From the NCBI RefSeq assembly GCF_002269505.1, contig NZ_NQKQ01000015.1, positions 56,539 to 120,538 on the forward strand: DNA of 64,000 nucleotides, read 5' to 3'. Positions within the stretch are counted from its first letter, which is position 1, and each line of letters begins with the position of its first letter. The notes below the pieces were generated by a model that searched no databases, had not been told where the DNA came from, and was given only the letters and a program-made list of their open reading frames with translations. Origin of the DNA: Pseudomonas fragi (GTDB taxonomy: Bacteria > Pseudomonadota > Gammaproteobacteria > Pseudomonadales > Pseudomonadaceae). The position numbers were made by a program, and so were the translations under genes. This document shows, piece by piece, positions 18,914 to 28,694 of this stretch.

Positions 18914-20869
18914 TCACGCGCCAGTTGAGGTCGGGTTTGATGCGGGATTATTGCGACTTAGAAGGTCGCGTAACTGATTTTTTTCCTCGCTACTTAGCTC
19001 GCCTTGACGTGCTTTTCGAAGAAGTTGTTCAAGATTTCGCTCGCGTTGGCGAGCTGACAGACTAGTTATGGTGTCGAAAAACTGTTGTTCAAGGTTATCG
19101 GCATCAATTAGCCATTCCTTTTCCAGCAGTCTTTGCAGCAAACGGCCCTGTTCAGTGCCGTGCCAACGGGACAGTAGCTGAATAGAGCTTAGCCTAGGAT
19201 TTTTCTGTACGGCCTCGACCAGAGCAATCAGTAGCTGATTATTAGTCTGGTCTTCTGCAGCAAAGTGCCCGGCATCCTCAACTTTCTTGGCCAGTTGCGG
19301 GTGATGCAGCAGGGTGCGCAGGGCCGTCAGGGTAGGGGGTTCAACACCTACCGGGATCCAGGCCTGCTCGCGTTCGCCGCCACGCTTGCCTTTTTTGTCC
19401 CAGGGCTTGTTTTCCCACTTTTTGCCGCCAGCGCCAGGCTTTTTCGGGGTCCATTCCTGTTGGGGGATGTACATGTCCGGTTGCTGGAAGTCGCTGTAGT
19501 CGGGCATTGCATCGTAATCAATGCCCGGATCGTAGGCCGGCTGTGCCTGGGCTTTTACGGGCGCGTTTTGCGCCAGCTGGCTGACGGTTTCACTGGTAAG
19601 GCCGGTGATTTCACTCAGGCGCTGGCGCATCAGGGCCCGCAGGTTGGCGCCCGGGACTTTGTCGATCAACGGTGCTGCCAGCGTGGCCATATGGGCCTTG
19701 CCTTCGAGCGAGCGCGGGTCGGCTTCTTCGGTCAGTTGCTGGAAAAAGTAATCTGCCAGCGGCTGGGCATGCTGGTTGATGCGCGCCTTGAAAGCGTCGG
19801 TGCCTTCGGAGCGAACCAGGGTGTCCGGGTCTTCGCCTTCGGGCAAAAACAGGAAGCGGGCGCGACGCCCGTCCTGCAGGCAGGGCAGCGTGGCTTCAAG
19901 TGCGCGCCATGCTGCATTGCGGCCAGCCTGGTCGCCGTCAAAACAGAACAGCACGCTGGGCACCACGCGAAACAGGCGCTTCATGTGTTCTTCGCTGGTG
20001 GCGGTGCCCAGTGTCGCGACAGCATTGCGCAGGCCTTGCTGGGCCAGGGCGATGACGTCCATGTAGCCTTCAACCACGATGATTTCGTCGAGGCTGCGAT
20101 TGAATTTGCGCGCTTCGAACAGCCCGTAGAGTTCCTGGCCTTTGTGAAAGACCGGGGTTTCCGGGGAATTCAGGTATTTGGGCTTGTCGTCACCCAGCAC
20201 TCGGCCGCCAAAAGCGATGATGCGGCCACGGCTGTCGCGAATCGGAAACATGACCCGGTCGCGAAAACGGTCGTAGCGTTTGCCGGTCTCGGCGTTTTCG
20301 ACCAGCAGGCCGGCGTCGATCATGGCTTTTTGTTGCAGCGTGTCACTGCTCAGGTGTTTGTAGAGGTTGTCCCAGCCTGGTGGCGCAAAGCCCAAACCGA
20401 AGTCGCGGGCTATTTCGCCGGTCAGGCCTCTGCCCTTCAGGTAGTCCACCGCCGCTTTTCGTGCCGGATGGCTTTTCAGGGCCTGGCGATAGAAGTCAGC
20501 AGCGGCAGTCAGAAGCGGGTAGAGCGGGGAGTCAGTCGGTTGCCGAGGTTTGTGCGGGCGGCCGCTTTCTTCCCGTGGGATTTCCATGCCGGCGGCTTTG
20601 GCCAGTTCTTCGACAGCCTGGGGGAAGTCCAGGTTGTCATGATCCATGATGAAGCCGAGGGCATTGCCGCCAGCGCCGCAGCCAAAGCAGTAATAGAACT
20701 GTTTGTCCGGGCTGACGCTGAACGACGGGGTTTTTTCTTTGTGGAAGGGGCAGCAGGCAGTGTAGTTCTTGCCGGCTTTCTTCATTTGCACGCGCGAGCT
20801 GACGACATCGACGATATCGGTACGGTTCAGAAGGTCGTCAATAAAGCTCTGGGGGATTAACCCGGCCAT
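18914..20869 (-). CDS. dnaG: DnaG, DNA primase
   Basis: Primase of 651 residues that lays RNA primers at replication forks. The CHC2-type zinc finger is near the N-terminus (CPFHKEKTPSFSVSPDK, then YYCFGCG). The TOPRIM catalytic core includes VVEGYMDVIAL and FDGDQAGRNAAWRAL. A C-terminal helical region for DnaB binding follows a low-complexity linker (about residues 445-500). The gap of 471 bp to rpsU upstream is longer than in the simplest form of the operon. Confidence 0.99.
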   Translation of the reverse strand: MAGLIPQSFIDDLLNRTDIVDVVSSRVQMKKAGKNYTACCPFHKEKTPSFSVSPDKQFYYCFGCGAGGNALGFIMDHDNLDFPQAVEELAKAAGMEIPREESGRPHKPRQPTDSPLYPLLTAAADFYRQALKSHPARKAAVDYLKGRGLTGEIARDFGLGFAPPGWDNLYKHLSSDTLQQKAMIDAGLLVENAETGKRYDRFRDRVMFPIRDSRGRIIAFGGRVLGDDKPKYLNSPETPVFHKGQELYGLFEARKFNRSLDEIIVVEGYMDVIALAQQGLRNAVATLGTATSEEHMKRLFRVVPSVLFCFDGDQAGRNAAWRALEATLPCLQDGRRARFLFLPEGEDPDTLVRSEGTDAFKARINQHAQPLADYFFQQLTEEADPRSLEGKAHMATLAAPLIDKVPGANLRALMRQRLSEITGLTSETVSQLAQNAPVKAQAQPAYDPGIDYDAMPDYSDFQQPDMYIPQQEWTPKKPGAGGKKWENKPWDKKGKRGGEREQAWIPVGVEPPTLTALRTLLHHPQLAKKVEDAGHFAAEDQTNNQLLIALVEAVQKNPRLSSIQLLSRWHGTEQGRLLQRLLEKEWLIDADNLEQQFFDTITSLSARQRERNLEQLLRKARQGELSSEEKNQLRDLLSRNNPASNPTSTGA

Positions 20870-21340
20870 GGCGTTCTCGTCATCACTGCGCAGAAGTGGG
20901 TCCGTATAAAGAGCTTGGTCGTCGTGCGTGCAGGCAAAAGCTCTGCTCGATCGTGGGGCGTCTGCTCAATTATCTCGGGGAAGTGTATCTGTCGAAATCC
21001 GCTCTACTCATATTAATCAGAGTCGATGGGATCGATAAACGTCACGCTCTGAGTCCGGCACTGACCAGTGGCTGGTCTCGGATAGCTCATAAGCAGGCAC
21101 TGGAGAGGTGCCTTGGGCTGATCGTCTTTAAGGAAAATCAGAGAGGTGTGCTCGTCGGTAGCCTTGGAAGGCTCGTCAGTAAAGACGTGCACCGCTGGCT
21201 ATTAGGCCAGGTCTGACGTGTTGTAACGCTTGTCGCGGTCGCATCTGCGGCCTTGACGATAAAGCATGTAACTTGCAACAACTGCCTACGGCCCGGCTTT
21301 AGGCCGGGCTTGGCAGAAGCGTGCAACGAACGTCTGTGTA
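20870..21340. other. 471-bp gap between rpsU and dnaG with no supported gene
   Basis: Only short open frames occur here and none resembles a known protein. In several pseudomonads I recall a GatB/YqeY-domain gene in this position; I could not find a trace of it in the minus-strand sequence. Near the rpsU end, GCCCGGC and GCCGGGC (about 21286-21306) form a hairpin without a clear T-tract. It could be the partial terminator known between rpsU and dnaG in enterobacteria. The remainder probably holds the dnaG promoter. Confidence 0.5.
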
Positions 21341-21556
21341 TTAGTACAGACGAACGGCGCGGCGCTGCTCGCGCTGAACTTTCTTCGCGTGACGCTTAAC
21401 AGCAGCTGCTGCTTTACGCTTACGCTCAGAAGTCGGCTTCTCGTAAAATTCGCGGCTGCGAACTTCAGCCAGAACACCGGCTTTTTCGCAGGAGCGCTTG
21501 AAACGACGCAGAGCTACGTCGAAGGGTTCGTTCTCTTTTACTTTGACGGCTGGCAT
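21341..21556 (-). CDS. rpsU: RpsU, 30S ribosomal protein S21
   Basis: Small basic ribosomal protein of 71 residues. It begins [20 protein letters not shown] and has the lysine/arginine-rich C-terminus ([20 protein letters not shown]) of S21. It is the first gene of the rpsU-dnaG-rpoD unit and is divergent from tsaD, with 198 bp between the two start codons. Confidence 0.99.
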
Positions 21557-21754
21557 CCAGAGCTACCTTCATTCATTACCGGGGTCAACGTCTCAAGGCA
21601 AAATCGCGTTGGAAGACGTCGGTTTTTAAGGGTTGCGGATGTTAACCCCTCATCGCCCGGAATGCAAAGCCTCTGATCGAAAACCGCTGGCCGGGGGCGG
21701 GAGTGGCGACTATTATGCGCGCCTTCGAATTTAGCCTCTACAAGGCGTAAACCC

Positions 21755-22780
21755 ATGCTAGTACTGGGATTAGAAACCTCCTGCGACGAAACCGGCGTCG
21801 CGCTATACGACAGTGAACGCGGGCTTTTGGCCGATGCACTGTTCAGTCAGATCGACCTTCACCGCGCCTATGGCGGTGTGGTTCCGGAGCTGGCTTCACG
21901 GGATCACGTCAAGCGGATGCTGCCCCTGATTCGTCAGGTGCTGGCCGAGGCTGACTGCGTGCCGACCGAGATCGATGCGATTGCCTACACGGCAGGCCCA
22001 GGATTGGTCGGGGCCCTGCTGGTTGGGGCTTCTTGCGCTCAGGCGCTGGCATTTGCCTGGGGTATTCCTGCCCTCGGCGTGCACCACATGGAAGGCCACT
22101 TGCTGGCTCCGATGCTCGAAGAGCAGCCTCCGGAGTTCCCGTTCGTCGCTTTGTTGGTCTCGGGCGGTCATACGCAGCTGGTTCGCGTTGATGGCATCGG
22201 CCAATACGAGTTGTTGGGCGAGACGCTGGATGATGCTGCGGGTGAAGCGTTCGACAAGACCGCGAAGATGATGGGGCTCAACTACCCGGGTGGTCCTGAG
22301 ATCGCCCGGTTGGCCGCTCAGGGCGTTGCCGGGCGTTTTGTGTTCCCGCGGCCCATGACTGACCGTCCGGGGCTGCAGTTCAGCTTCAGCGGCCTCAAGA
22401 CGTTTGCCCTGAACACCTGGCAGCGTTGCGTGGCAGCAGGCGACGATACTGAGCAGACGCGCTGTGATATCTCCCTGGCGTTCCAGCAGGCTGTGGTTGA
22501 AACACTGACCATCAAGTGCAAGCGCGCCTTGAAGCACGCAGGCATGAAGCGCCTGGTGATTGCAGGCGGGGTCAGTGCCAACAAGGCGTTGCGCGTTTCG
22601 CTTGAGAAAATGCTCGGTGAGATGAATGGCAACGTGTATTACGCCCGTCCGGAATTTTGTACGGATAATGGCGCGATGATTGCGTTTGCCGGTTGCCAGC
22701 GCTTGCAGGCCGGACAGCACGAGACATTGGCGATCAGCGTGCAGGCACGCTGGCCGATGGAGCAGTTGAAGCCCCTGTGA
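21755..22780 (+). CDS. tsaD: TsaD, tRNA N6-threonylcarbamoyladenosine transferase subunit
   Basis: Transfers the threonylcarbamoyl group to A37 of tRNAs reading ANN codons, with TsaB, TsaC and TsaE. The 341-residue protein has the ASKHA-fold start [16 protein letters not shown], the metal-binding HHMEGH (about 110-115), VSGGHTQLV and the C-terminal [10 protein letters not shown]. It is divergent from rpsU, the usual position in pseudomonads. Confidence 0.99.
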   Translation: MLVLGLETSCDETGVALYDSERGLLADALFSQIDLHRAYGGVVPELASRDHVKRMLPLIRQVLAEADCVPTEIDAIAYTAGPGLVGALLVGASCAQALAFAWGIPALGVHHMEGHLLAPMLEEQPPEFPFVALLVSGGHTQLVRVDGIGQYELLGETLDDAAGEAFDKTAKMMGLNYPGGPEIARLAAQGVAGRFVFPRPMTDRPGLQFSFSGLKTFALNTWQRCVAAGDDTEQTRCDISLAFQQAVVETLTIKCKRALKHAGMKRLVIAGGVSANKALRVSLEKMLGEMNGNVYYARPEFCTDNGAMIAFAGCQRLQAGQHETLAISVQARWPMEQLKPL

Positions 22781-22823
22781 GAGCAGGGTTGAGTCAAACG
22801 TGAAGGCTTTTCACGGGCTAGAT

Positions 22824-23393
22824 TCAGAAATGCCGTTCGCGCCCGGCCATCAGGTCGCGTAAATTGCCGCGGTGTCGCCATACAATCAGCGCCGTCAAGA
22901 CGCTCATGGGCAGCAGTGCAGCAGGCTCTTGCCAGGCCAGCAATGGCAGGGTCAAGGGGGTGGCTATCAGCGCCGCCAGCGAGCTGGTACGGGTCAGCTG
23001 AAAGGTCAGCAGCCATGCGGCGACAGCCAGCAGTGCGGCGGGCGGATACAGGCCCAGTAGCATGCCGGCAGCAGTGGCGACACCTTTGCCGCCGCGAAAG
23101 CGGAAGTAAGCAGGGTACATGTGCCCTACGACGGCGCAGCCGCCAATCCAGGCCTGGTCCTGGAGCGAAAAATCCAGTTGGCGGGCCAGCATGACGGGCA
23201 AAAGCCCCTTGAGCAGGTCGCCGAGCAGGGTCAGGACGGCAAGTTTTTTGCCGGCCAGACGCAACATGTTGGTTGCGCCCGCATTGCCCGATCCACTCAT
23301 TCGCGGGTCGGGAGTTCCCGTCAGGCGGCTGAGCAAAATGGCAAAGGACAGAGAGCCGAGCAGGTAGGCGAGGATCGCCAGTAACCAAAACAT
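22824..23393 (-). CDS. plsY: PlsY, acyl-phosphate:glycerol-3-phosphate acyltransferase
   Basis: Integral inner-membrane enzyme of 189 residues that makes lysophosphatidic acid at the start of phospholipid synthesis. Recognisable motifs are [24 protein letters not shown] (glycerol-phosphate loop), [18 protein letters not shown] and a C-terminal helix ending [11 protein letters not shown]. Several hydrophobic segments span the length. It is convergent with tsaD and divergent from folB. Confidence 0.97.
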   Translation of the reverse strand: MFWLLAILAYLLGSLSFAILLSRLTGTPDPRMSGSGNAGATNMLRLAGKKLAVLTLLGDLLKGLLPVMLARQLDFSLQDQAWIGGCAVVGHMYPAYFRFRGGKGVATAAGMLLGLYPPAALLAVAAWLLTFQLTRTSSLAALIATPLTLPLLAWQEPAALLPMSVLTALIVWRHRGNLRDLMAGRERHF

Positions 23394-23467
23394 GCTAACT
23401 ATTCCGGGCGAGGACGCCCTGATTCTAACGGCGCATTGCGCCCTTGTCGTGCTGCGGAGAAGAGTGC

Positions 23468-23821
23468 TTGGACAGAGTGTTTATCGAAGGCCTGGAAGTT
23501 GACACCGTTATCGGTGCTTATGACTGGGAACGTGGCATCCGTCAGTGCCTGCGCCTTGATCTAAGTTTTGCGTGGGACAATCGCCCTGCTGCGGCTGGCG
23601 ATGACCTGACGCTAGCACTGGATTATGCGAGTGTTTCATCGCGTATTCAGGCGTTTGCCGAGCAGGCTCAGTTCCAGTTGGTAGAGACATTCGCAGAGCG
23701 TCTGGCCGAGGTGCTGATGAGCGAGTTCAATATTCCCTGGCTGCACCTCAAGCTGACCAAGCCTGGCGCCGTTGCGGCGGCTACAGGGGTGGGCGTGGAG
23801 ATTGAGCGCGGATGTCGCTAA
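23468..23821 (+). CDS. folB: FolB, dihydroneopterin aldolase
   Basis: Folate-pathway enzyme that cleaves dihydroneopterin to 6-hydroxymethyl-dihydropterin and glycolaldehyde. The TTG at 23468 is preferred: it gives the family N-terminus ([20 protein letters not shown]) and has GGAGAAGAG just upstream. An ATG eight codons earlier would add residues rich in cysteine not seen in the family. The length is 117 residues. The end overlaps folK by 10 bp, so the two consecutive pathway enzymes are probably coupled. Confidence 0.95.
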   Translation: MDRVFIEGLEVDTVIGAYDWERGIRQCLRLDLSFAWDNRPAAAGDDLTLALDYASVSSRIQAFAEQAQFQLVETFAERLAEVLMSEFNIPWLHLKLTKPGAVAAATGVGVEIERGCR

Positions 23822-24336
23822 CTCGGGTTTATCTTGGGCTGGGCAGTAATGTCGAGCGCGAAACACATCTGCAGGCGGGGCTGGATGCGCTGGCCGGTTT
23901 TTTGCTGGGCATGCAGTGTTCGCCCGTGTTCGAAAGCCAGCCGGTAGGGATCAAGAGCGGGCCATTTTTCAATCTGGTGGTGTCGGCGAAAACCGATTTG
24001 CCGCTGGTTGAGCTAAGTCGGCGTTTGAAGCTGATCGAAGCCGATAACGGTCGTTATGCCCACGATCGCAAGGGTTTGCCTCTGGATATCGACGTGTTGT
24101 TTTACGGCGATCTGGAGGGCAATTTCGAGGGGCTGACCCTGCCGCGTGCCGAAATTCTCAAAAATGCTTTTGTGTTGTGGCCGCTGTCTTTGATAGCGCC
24201 AGACAAAGTCCATCCCGGTGTGGGCAAGACGCTTTCCCAGATGTGGGCCGAGGCGCAGATCGATCAGGTTCTGGCACCTGCTGCCTTTGAGTGGCGGGGG
24301 GAGCAGTTGACGCCGCTGGAGATGCTGGCGGGCTGA
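23812..24336 (+). CDS. folK: FolK, HPPK (6-hydroxymethyl-dihydropterin pyrophosphokinase)
   Basis: Transfers pyrophosphate from ATP to hydroxymethyl-dihydropterin, the step after FolB. The 174-residue protein has the N-terminal YLGLGSNVERE, substrate-loop SQPVGIKSGPFFNLVV, and the catalytic HDRKGLPLDIDVLFYG with two metal-binding aspartates. It overlaps folB by 10 bp and is followed by a REP pair and the convergent cca gene. Confidence 0.98.
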   Translation: MSLTRVYLGLGSNVERETHLQAGLDALAGFLLGMQCSPVFESQPVGIKSGPFFNLVVSAKTDLPLVELSRRLKLIEADNGRYAHDRKGLPLDIDVLFYGDLEGNFEGLTLPRAEILKNAFVLWPLSLIAPDKVHPGVGKTLSQMWAEAQIDQVLAPAAFEWRGEQLTPLEMLAG

Positions 24337-24372
24337 GAGTCGATTGAATGGGCTGCAGGTTGCTGCTTTTTT

Positions 24373-24461
24373 TTGTGGGAGCGGGCTTGCTCGCGATGGC
24401 GTCGATGCGGTCTGTCTGAAAGACCGTGGTGCCCTAATCGCGAGCAAGCCCGCTCCCACAA
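24373..24461. repeat. REP pair between convergent folK and cca
   Basis: Inverted REP copies (TTGTGGGAGCGGGCTTGCTCGC and complement) flank about 45 bp. It fills the convergent gap and may serve as a terminator for both genes. Confidence 0.9.
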
Positions 24462-24469
24462 GGTTTGCA

Positions 24470-25693
24470 CTACGCGGCATCCTTGTAGGCTTGCAGTGCC
24501 TTAAGCCGTTCGCGCTTGAGTGCCTCACCCAGCTCGGGGCCTTTAAAACCCTGTTCCAGTAGCGGCTGCACTGCTACCGCAAGAGCTGCCCGCGCGGCGC
24601 CGCGCAGGTAGTCGGCTTGAGGGTATGGCCGATCTTCCAGCCCCAGGCGCCCTTTGGCGTCCATCTCGCAGGCTACGATAAACTCCTCGAACCGCTGCGG
24701 CCTACGGTACACGTCAAAGCGCTGCAGCAATTCCAGTAGCGTCGATGCCTTGAGCTCAAGGGCGCGATGCCCGTGGGTGTGATATTCGCCCACCAGCAAT
24801 GCCAGTTCCTGGCAGTCCCTTGGCACCTTGTAGCGATCATTGACCGCCTTGATCAGGCGCAGCCCTTTGTGTTCGTGGGCAATATGCCTTGGCCAGTCTT
24901 TTTCAGGCGTAAGCCCTTTGCCCAGATCGTGCAGCAGGCAGGCCCAGCGTACGGTCAGCGGTTGCTTGTAGCGTGCGGATTGCTCCAAAACGCTGAGGGT
25001 GTGCAAGCCGCTGTCGATTTCCGGGTGATGGGCCGGAGGCTGCGGCACGCCGAACAAGGCATTTACTTCGGGCAGCAGTACTTCAAGAGCGTCGCAGCTG
25101 CGCAGCACTTCAATAAAAACCTGAGGCTGATCTTCCATCAAGGCGCGGGAAATTTCTTTCCAGCAGCGCTCCGGGGTCAGGGCTTGCAGCTCGCCGGAGT
25201 GCGACAGTTGGCGCATCAGTTCCAGTGTTTCGGGCGCGATGCTGAAACCCAGGCTGGCGTAGCGCGCAGCAAACCGGGCCACCCGCAGGACTCTGAGTGG
25301 ATCTTCGGCGAACGCGGGGGAAACATGGCGTAAAATACGATCTTCAAGATCGCGTTGGCCGTGGTAAGGATCGGTCACATTGCCGGCTTCATCCTCCGCC
25401 ATCGCATTGATGGTCAGATCGCGGCGTATCAGGTCTTCTTCGAGGGTAACGTCGGGGCTGGCATGAAAGATAAAGCCGCCATAGCCATGGCCACTTTTGC
25501 GCTCAGTGCGGGCCAGCGCATATTCGTCGCCAGTCTTGGGGTGAAGAAACACCGGGAAATCGGAGCCTACCGGGCGATAACCCAAGGCCTGCATTTGCTC
25601 GGCAGTTGCACCTACCACCACCCAGTCAATATCGGTGACGGGCTTGCCCAGCAGGCGATCCCGTACGGCGCCGCCAACTTTATAGATCTGCAT
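24470..25693 (-). CDS. cca: Cca, tRNA nucleotidyltransferase with HD domain
   Basis: Adds or repairs the 3' CCA end of tRNAs. At 407 residues it has the class II nucleotidyltransferase head ([13 protein letters not shown], then [11 protein letters not shown] with two catalytic aspartates), the [10 protein letters not shown] motif and [16 protein letters not shown]. In the C-terminal half is the HD phosphohydrolase motif ([12 protein letters not shown]), making it the bifunctional proteobacterial form. Most tRNAs here, including both CAT tRNAs in this window, already encode CCA, so repair is the main expected role. Confidence 0.98.
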   Translation of the reverse strand: MQIYKVGGAVRDRLLGKPVTDIDWVVVGATAEQMQALGYRPVGSDFPVFLHPKTGDEYALARTERKSGHGYGGFIFHASPDVTLEEDLIRRDLTINAMAEDEAGNVTDPYHGQRDLEDRILRHVSPAFAEDPLRVLRVARFAARYASLGFSIAPETLELMRQLSHSGELQALTPERCWKEISRALMEDQPQVFIEVLRSCDALEVLLPEVNALFGVPQPPAHHPEIDSGLHTLSVLEQSARYKQPLTVRWACLLHDLGKGLTPEKDWPRHIAHEHKGLRLIKAVNDRYKVPRDCQELALLVGEYHTHGHRALELKASTLLELLQRFDVYRRPQRFEEFIVACEMDAKGRLGLEDRPYPQADYLRGAARAALAVAVQPLLEQGFKGPELGEALKRERLKALQAYKDAA

Positions 25694-25755
25694 AAAAAAC
25701 CTCCGTTAGCGCGACAGGATAGCCTGTGTGTCGCGTTAGCGGAGGCTTGGGTTTG

Positions 25756-27318
25756 TTACAGGTGTATGGGTCCCATATCCTGGCGGCCGCGATCATTGTC
25801 GCCATGATCGCCTTTTGGCGGTACGTGGTGGACTTTCATGACCTGATCGCCCTGCAGGGTTTCAAGGTGGATGTCGAAACCCCACAAGCGGTGCAGGTGC
25901 TTGAGAACTTCGTCGGTCGAGTCGCCCAGCGGTTTGCGGTCGTGTTGCTGGTGGCGCAGAGTCAGTGAGCGGTCACCCCGGCGGTCGATGCTCCAGATCT
26001 GGATATTGGGTTCGCGATTGCCCAGGTTGTATTGCGCGGCAAGGGTTTCGCGAATGATGCGGTAGCCGTTTTCGTCGTGGATGGCAGGTACCAGCAGGTC
26101 ATCTTTTTGATCGTCGTCCATGATGCTGAACAGTTTCAGGTCGCGGATCACTTTGGGTGACAGGTACTGCAGGATAAAACTCTCGTCCTTGAAACTGCTC
26201 ATGGCGAACTTGATGCTCGACAACCAGTCGCTGCCTGCAAGGTCCGGGAACCAGTAGCGATCCTCCTCGGTCGGGTGTTCGCATATGCGCCGGATATCGC
26301 AATACATCGCAAACCCCAGCGCGTAGGGGTTGATGCCGCTGTAGTAAGGGCTGTCAAAGCCGGGCTGGAACACCACGCTGGTGTGGGAAATAAGGAACTC
26401 CATCATAAAGCCTTCGGTGACCAGGCCTTCATCATAGAGGTCGTTCATCAGGGTGTAGTGCCAGAAAGTTGCCCACCCCTCGTTCATCACTTGCGTTTGC
26501 CGTTGTGGGTAAAAGTACTGGGCTATTTTGCGCACGATACGTACGACTTCGCGCTGCCAGGGTTCCAGCAGGGGCGCGTGCTTTTCCAGAAAATAGAGGA
26601 TGTTTTCCTGAGGTTCATCGGGAAAGCGGGCGTTGTCCTTCTCGCTGAGTTTGCCTGCGCTTTTGGGGATGGTGCGCCACAGATCGTTGATCTGCTTTTG
26701 CAGGTGCTCCTCGCGTTCCTTTTGTCGACGGCGCTCCTCTTCGGCTGAAATCGGATCAGGCCGTTTGTAGCGGTCCACACCGTAGTTCATCAAGGCGTGG
26801 CAGGAGTCGAGCAGGTCCTCGACCGCGTCGATGCCGTGGCGCTCTTCGCATTGCATGATGTACTGCTTGGCGAACACCAGGTAATCGATGATCGAGCTGG
26901 CGTCAGTCCAGGTGCGGAACAGGTAGTTGCCCTTGAAGAAACTGTTGTGACCATAGCAGGCATGGGCCACCACCAATGCCTGCATGCAGATGGTGTTTTC
27001 TTCCATCAGGTAGGCAATGCAGGGGTCTGAGTTGATAACGATTTCGTAGGCCAGGCCCATCTGGCCCCGTGTGTAGGATTTTTCAGTGCTAAGGAAGTGC
27101 TTGCCGTAGGACCAGTGGTGGTAGCCCAGCGGCATGCCCACCGAAGCGTAGGCATCCATCATTTGTTCGGCGGTGATGACTTCAATCTGGTTGGGGTAAG
27201 TGTCCAGCGCATAGCGGCCAGCCAGGCGGCCGATTTCGCGGTCATACGCCTGGATCAGGTCAAAGGTCCACTCTGAGCCGGTGGAGATGGGTTGGCGCTT
27301 ATTCTCTTTGGCGGTCAT
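25756..27318 (-). CDS. SpoVR family protein
   Basis: A 520-residue member of the SpoVR/YcgB family, whose biochemical role is unknown. Recognisable segments are [31 protein letters not shown] and [20 protein letters not shown]. It is third in the prkA-yeaH-spoVR cluster, overlapping yeaH by 4 bp. In proteobacteria this trio is linked to stationary phase and nitrogen or stress responses, and SpoVR is thought to act with the kinase PrkA. Confidence 0.96.
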   Translation of the reverse strand: MTAKENKRQPISTGSEWTFDLIQAYDREIGRLAGRYALDTYPNQIEVITAEQMMDAYASVGMPLGYHHWSYGKHFLSTEKSYTRGQMGLAYEIVINSDPCIAYLMEENTICMQALVVAHACYGHNSFFKGNYLFRTWTDASSIIDYLVFAKQYIMQCEERHGIDAVEDLLDSCHALMNYGVDRYKRPDPISAEEERRRQKEREEHLQKQINDLWRTIPKSAGKLSEKDNARFPDEPQENILYFLEKHAPLLEPWQREVVRIVRKIAQYFYPQRQTQVMNEGWATFWHYTLMNDLYDEGLVTEGFMMEFLISHTSVVFQPGFDSPYYSGINPYALGFAMYCDIRRICEHPTEEDRYWFPDLAGSDWLSSIKFAMSSFKDESFILQYLSPKVIRDLKLFSIMDDDQKDDLLVPAIHDENGYRIIRETLAAQYNLGNREPNIQIWSIDRRGDRSLTLRHQQHDRKPLGDSTDEVLKHLHRLWGFDIHLETLQGDQVMKVHHVPPKGDHGDNDRGRQDMGPIHL

Positions 27319-28589
27319 GTCACTAACCTGCGCTGGAAGAGTTCACGGAAGACCGGATAAATATCGCCGGCCGAGACCAGTTGCTGTTGAGCGAAGGTGT
27401 CGGAAAACGCCTCGCTGATGCGTTCGTACTCATACCAGAGCGCCTGGTGTTCGCGCGGAGTGATCTCAACATAAGTGTAGTACTGCACAAATGGCATGAT
27501 CTGGTTGATCAGAATGTCGCGGCAGATGGGAGAGTCGTCGTTCCAATTGTCTCCGTCAGAGGCCTGGGCTGCGTAGATGTTCCACTCATTGGTGGGGTAG
27601 CGCTCGGCCATGATCTCCTGCATCAGTTTGAGTGCGCTGGACACGATGGTGCCGCCTGTTTCCCGGGAATAGAAAAACTCCTCTTCGTCCACCTCCCGTG
27701 CGCTGGTGTGATGGCGGATAAACACCACGTCAATCTTGTCGTAGTTTCGCTTCAGGAACAGGTACAGCAGGATGAAAAAGCGTTTGGCAATGTCTTTGGT
27801 GGCTTGGGTCATGGAACCTGAAACGTCCATCAGGCAGAACATGACAGCCTTGGAACTGGGGTTGGGTTGCTTGACCAGCAGGTTGTATTTGAGGTCAAAG
27901 GTGTCGAGGAACGGAACGCGATGAATGCGTGCGCTGAGTTTCTCGATTTCGGCTTCAATGGTTTTGATATCGCCGAAGTTATCCGGCTCTTCGCGTTTTA
28001 ACCGTTCCAGCTCGGCTTTGGCCTCGCGTAGTTTTGCCCGGCTGCTGCCGGACAGGGCGATGCGTCGAGCGTGAGCTGAACGCAAGGTGCGAATGATGTT
28101 GATGCGCGACGGGTTGCCCTCGTTGCTGATACCGGCGCGTACGGTTTTGAACGTGTCGGTGCCGGTCAGGTTGCGTTTGACCAGGTTGGGCAGTTCGAGG
28201 TCTTCGAACATGAATTCGAGGAATTCTTCCTGCGTGATCTGGAACACGAACTCATCCATGCCTTCGCCGGAATTGCCCGCTTTGCCAGGCCCGCCGCCAC
28301 CACCTGAGCCCCCTTGCGGGCGCGGAATGTGGTCCCCGCTGGTGAACTCCTTGTTGCCTGGGTGCACCACCGTTTGCTTGCCACCGCGCCCATGGTGCAT
28401 CACCGGCTCATCGATATCGCGACCTGGGATGCTGATTTGCTCGCCATGTTCCATATCCGTAATGGAGCGGCGGCCTACGGCCTCTTCTACGGCCTTTTTG
28501 ATATGGTCACGGTAGCGCCGCAGAAAACGCTGACGGTTAACCGTGCTCTTGTTCTTGCCATTGAGGCGTCGGTCGATCACATAGCTCAT
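27315..28589 (-). CDS. YeaH/YhbH family protein (DUF444, von Willebrand A-like)
   Basis: A 424-residue DUF444 protein. It has a basic N-terminus ([20 protein letters not shown]), a glycine-rich linker ([13 protein letters not shown], about residues 92-105) and a C-terminal von Willebrand-type domain with a metal-site motif, [11 protein letters not shown]. It lies between prkA and spoVR on the same strand. Its partner genes suggest work with the PrkA kinase; the exact function is unknown. Confidence 0.96.
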   Translation of the reverse strand: MSYVIDRRLNGKNKSTVNRQRFLRRYRDHIKKAVEEAVGRRSITDMEHGEQISIPGRDIDEPVMHHGRGGKQTVVHPGNKEFTSGDHIPRPQGGSGGGGGPGKAGNSGEGMDEFVFQITQEEFLEFMFEDLELPNLVKRNLTGTDTFKTVRAGISNEGNPSRINIIRTLRSAHARRIALSGSSRAKLREAKAELERLKREEPDNFGDIKTIEAEIEKLSARIHRVPFLDTFDLKYNLLVKQPNPSSKAVMFCLMDVSGSMTQATKDIAKRFFILLYLFLKRNYDKIDVVFIRHHTSAREVDEEEFFYSRETGGTIVSSALKLMQEIMAERYPTNEWNIYAAQASDGDNWNDDSPICRDILINQIMPFVQYYTYVEITPREHQALWYEYERISEAFSDTFAQQQLVSAGDIYPVFRELFQRRLVT

Positions 28590-28622
28590 GGAGCCCTCCG
28601 GGCAGCTTCAAGTGGTCAGCAG

Positions 28623-28672
28623 CAAGCTGCAAGCGGAAGCCCGTACGCGAGCTTCCATGTTCTTGCAGCTTG
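28623..28672. repeat. Inverted repeat (CAAGCTGCAAG type) between prkA and yeaH
   Basis: Nested inverted repeats: CAAGCTGCAAG (28623-28633) pairs exactly with CTTGCAGCTTG (28662-28672), and GGAAGC with GCTTCC inside. A diverged relative is at 59287-59333. It differs in sequence from the GTGGGAGCG REPs and represents another dispersed family in this genome. Confidence 0.7.
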
Positions 28673-28694
28673 AGGCCTGGGGCTTACAGCTGCC

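Noticed and set aside
21138..21326. A 62-codon frame between rpsU and dnaG
   Set aside because: No family resemblance, no good ribosome site, and its start overlaps the hairpin after rpsU.
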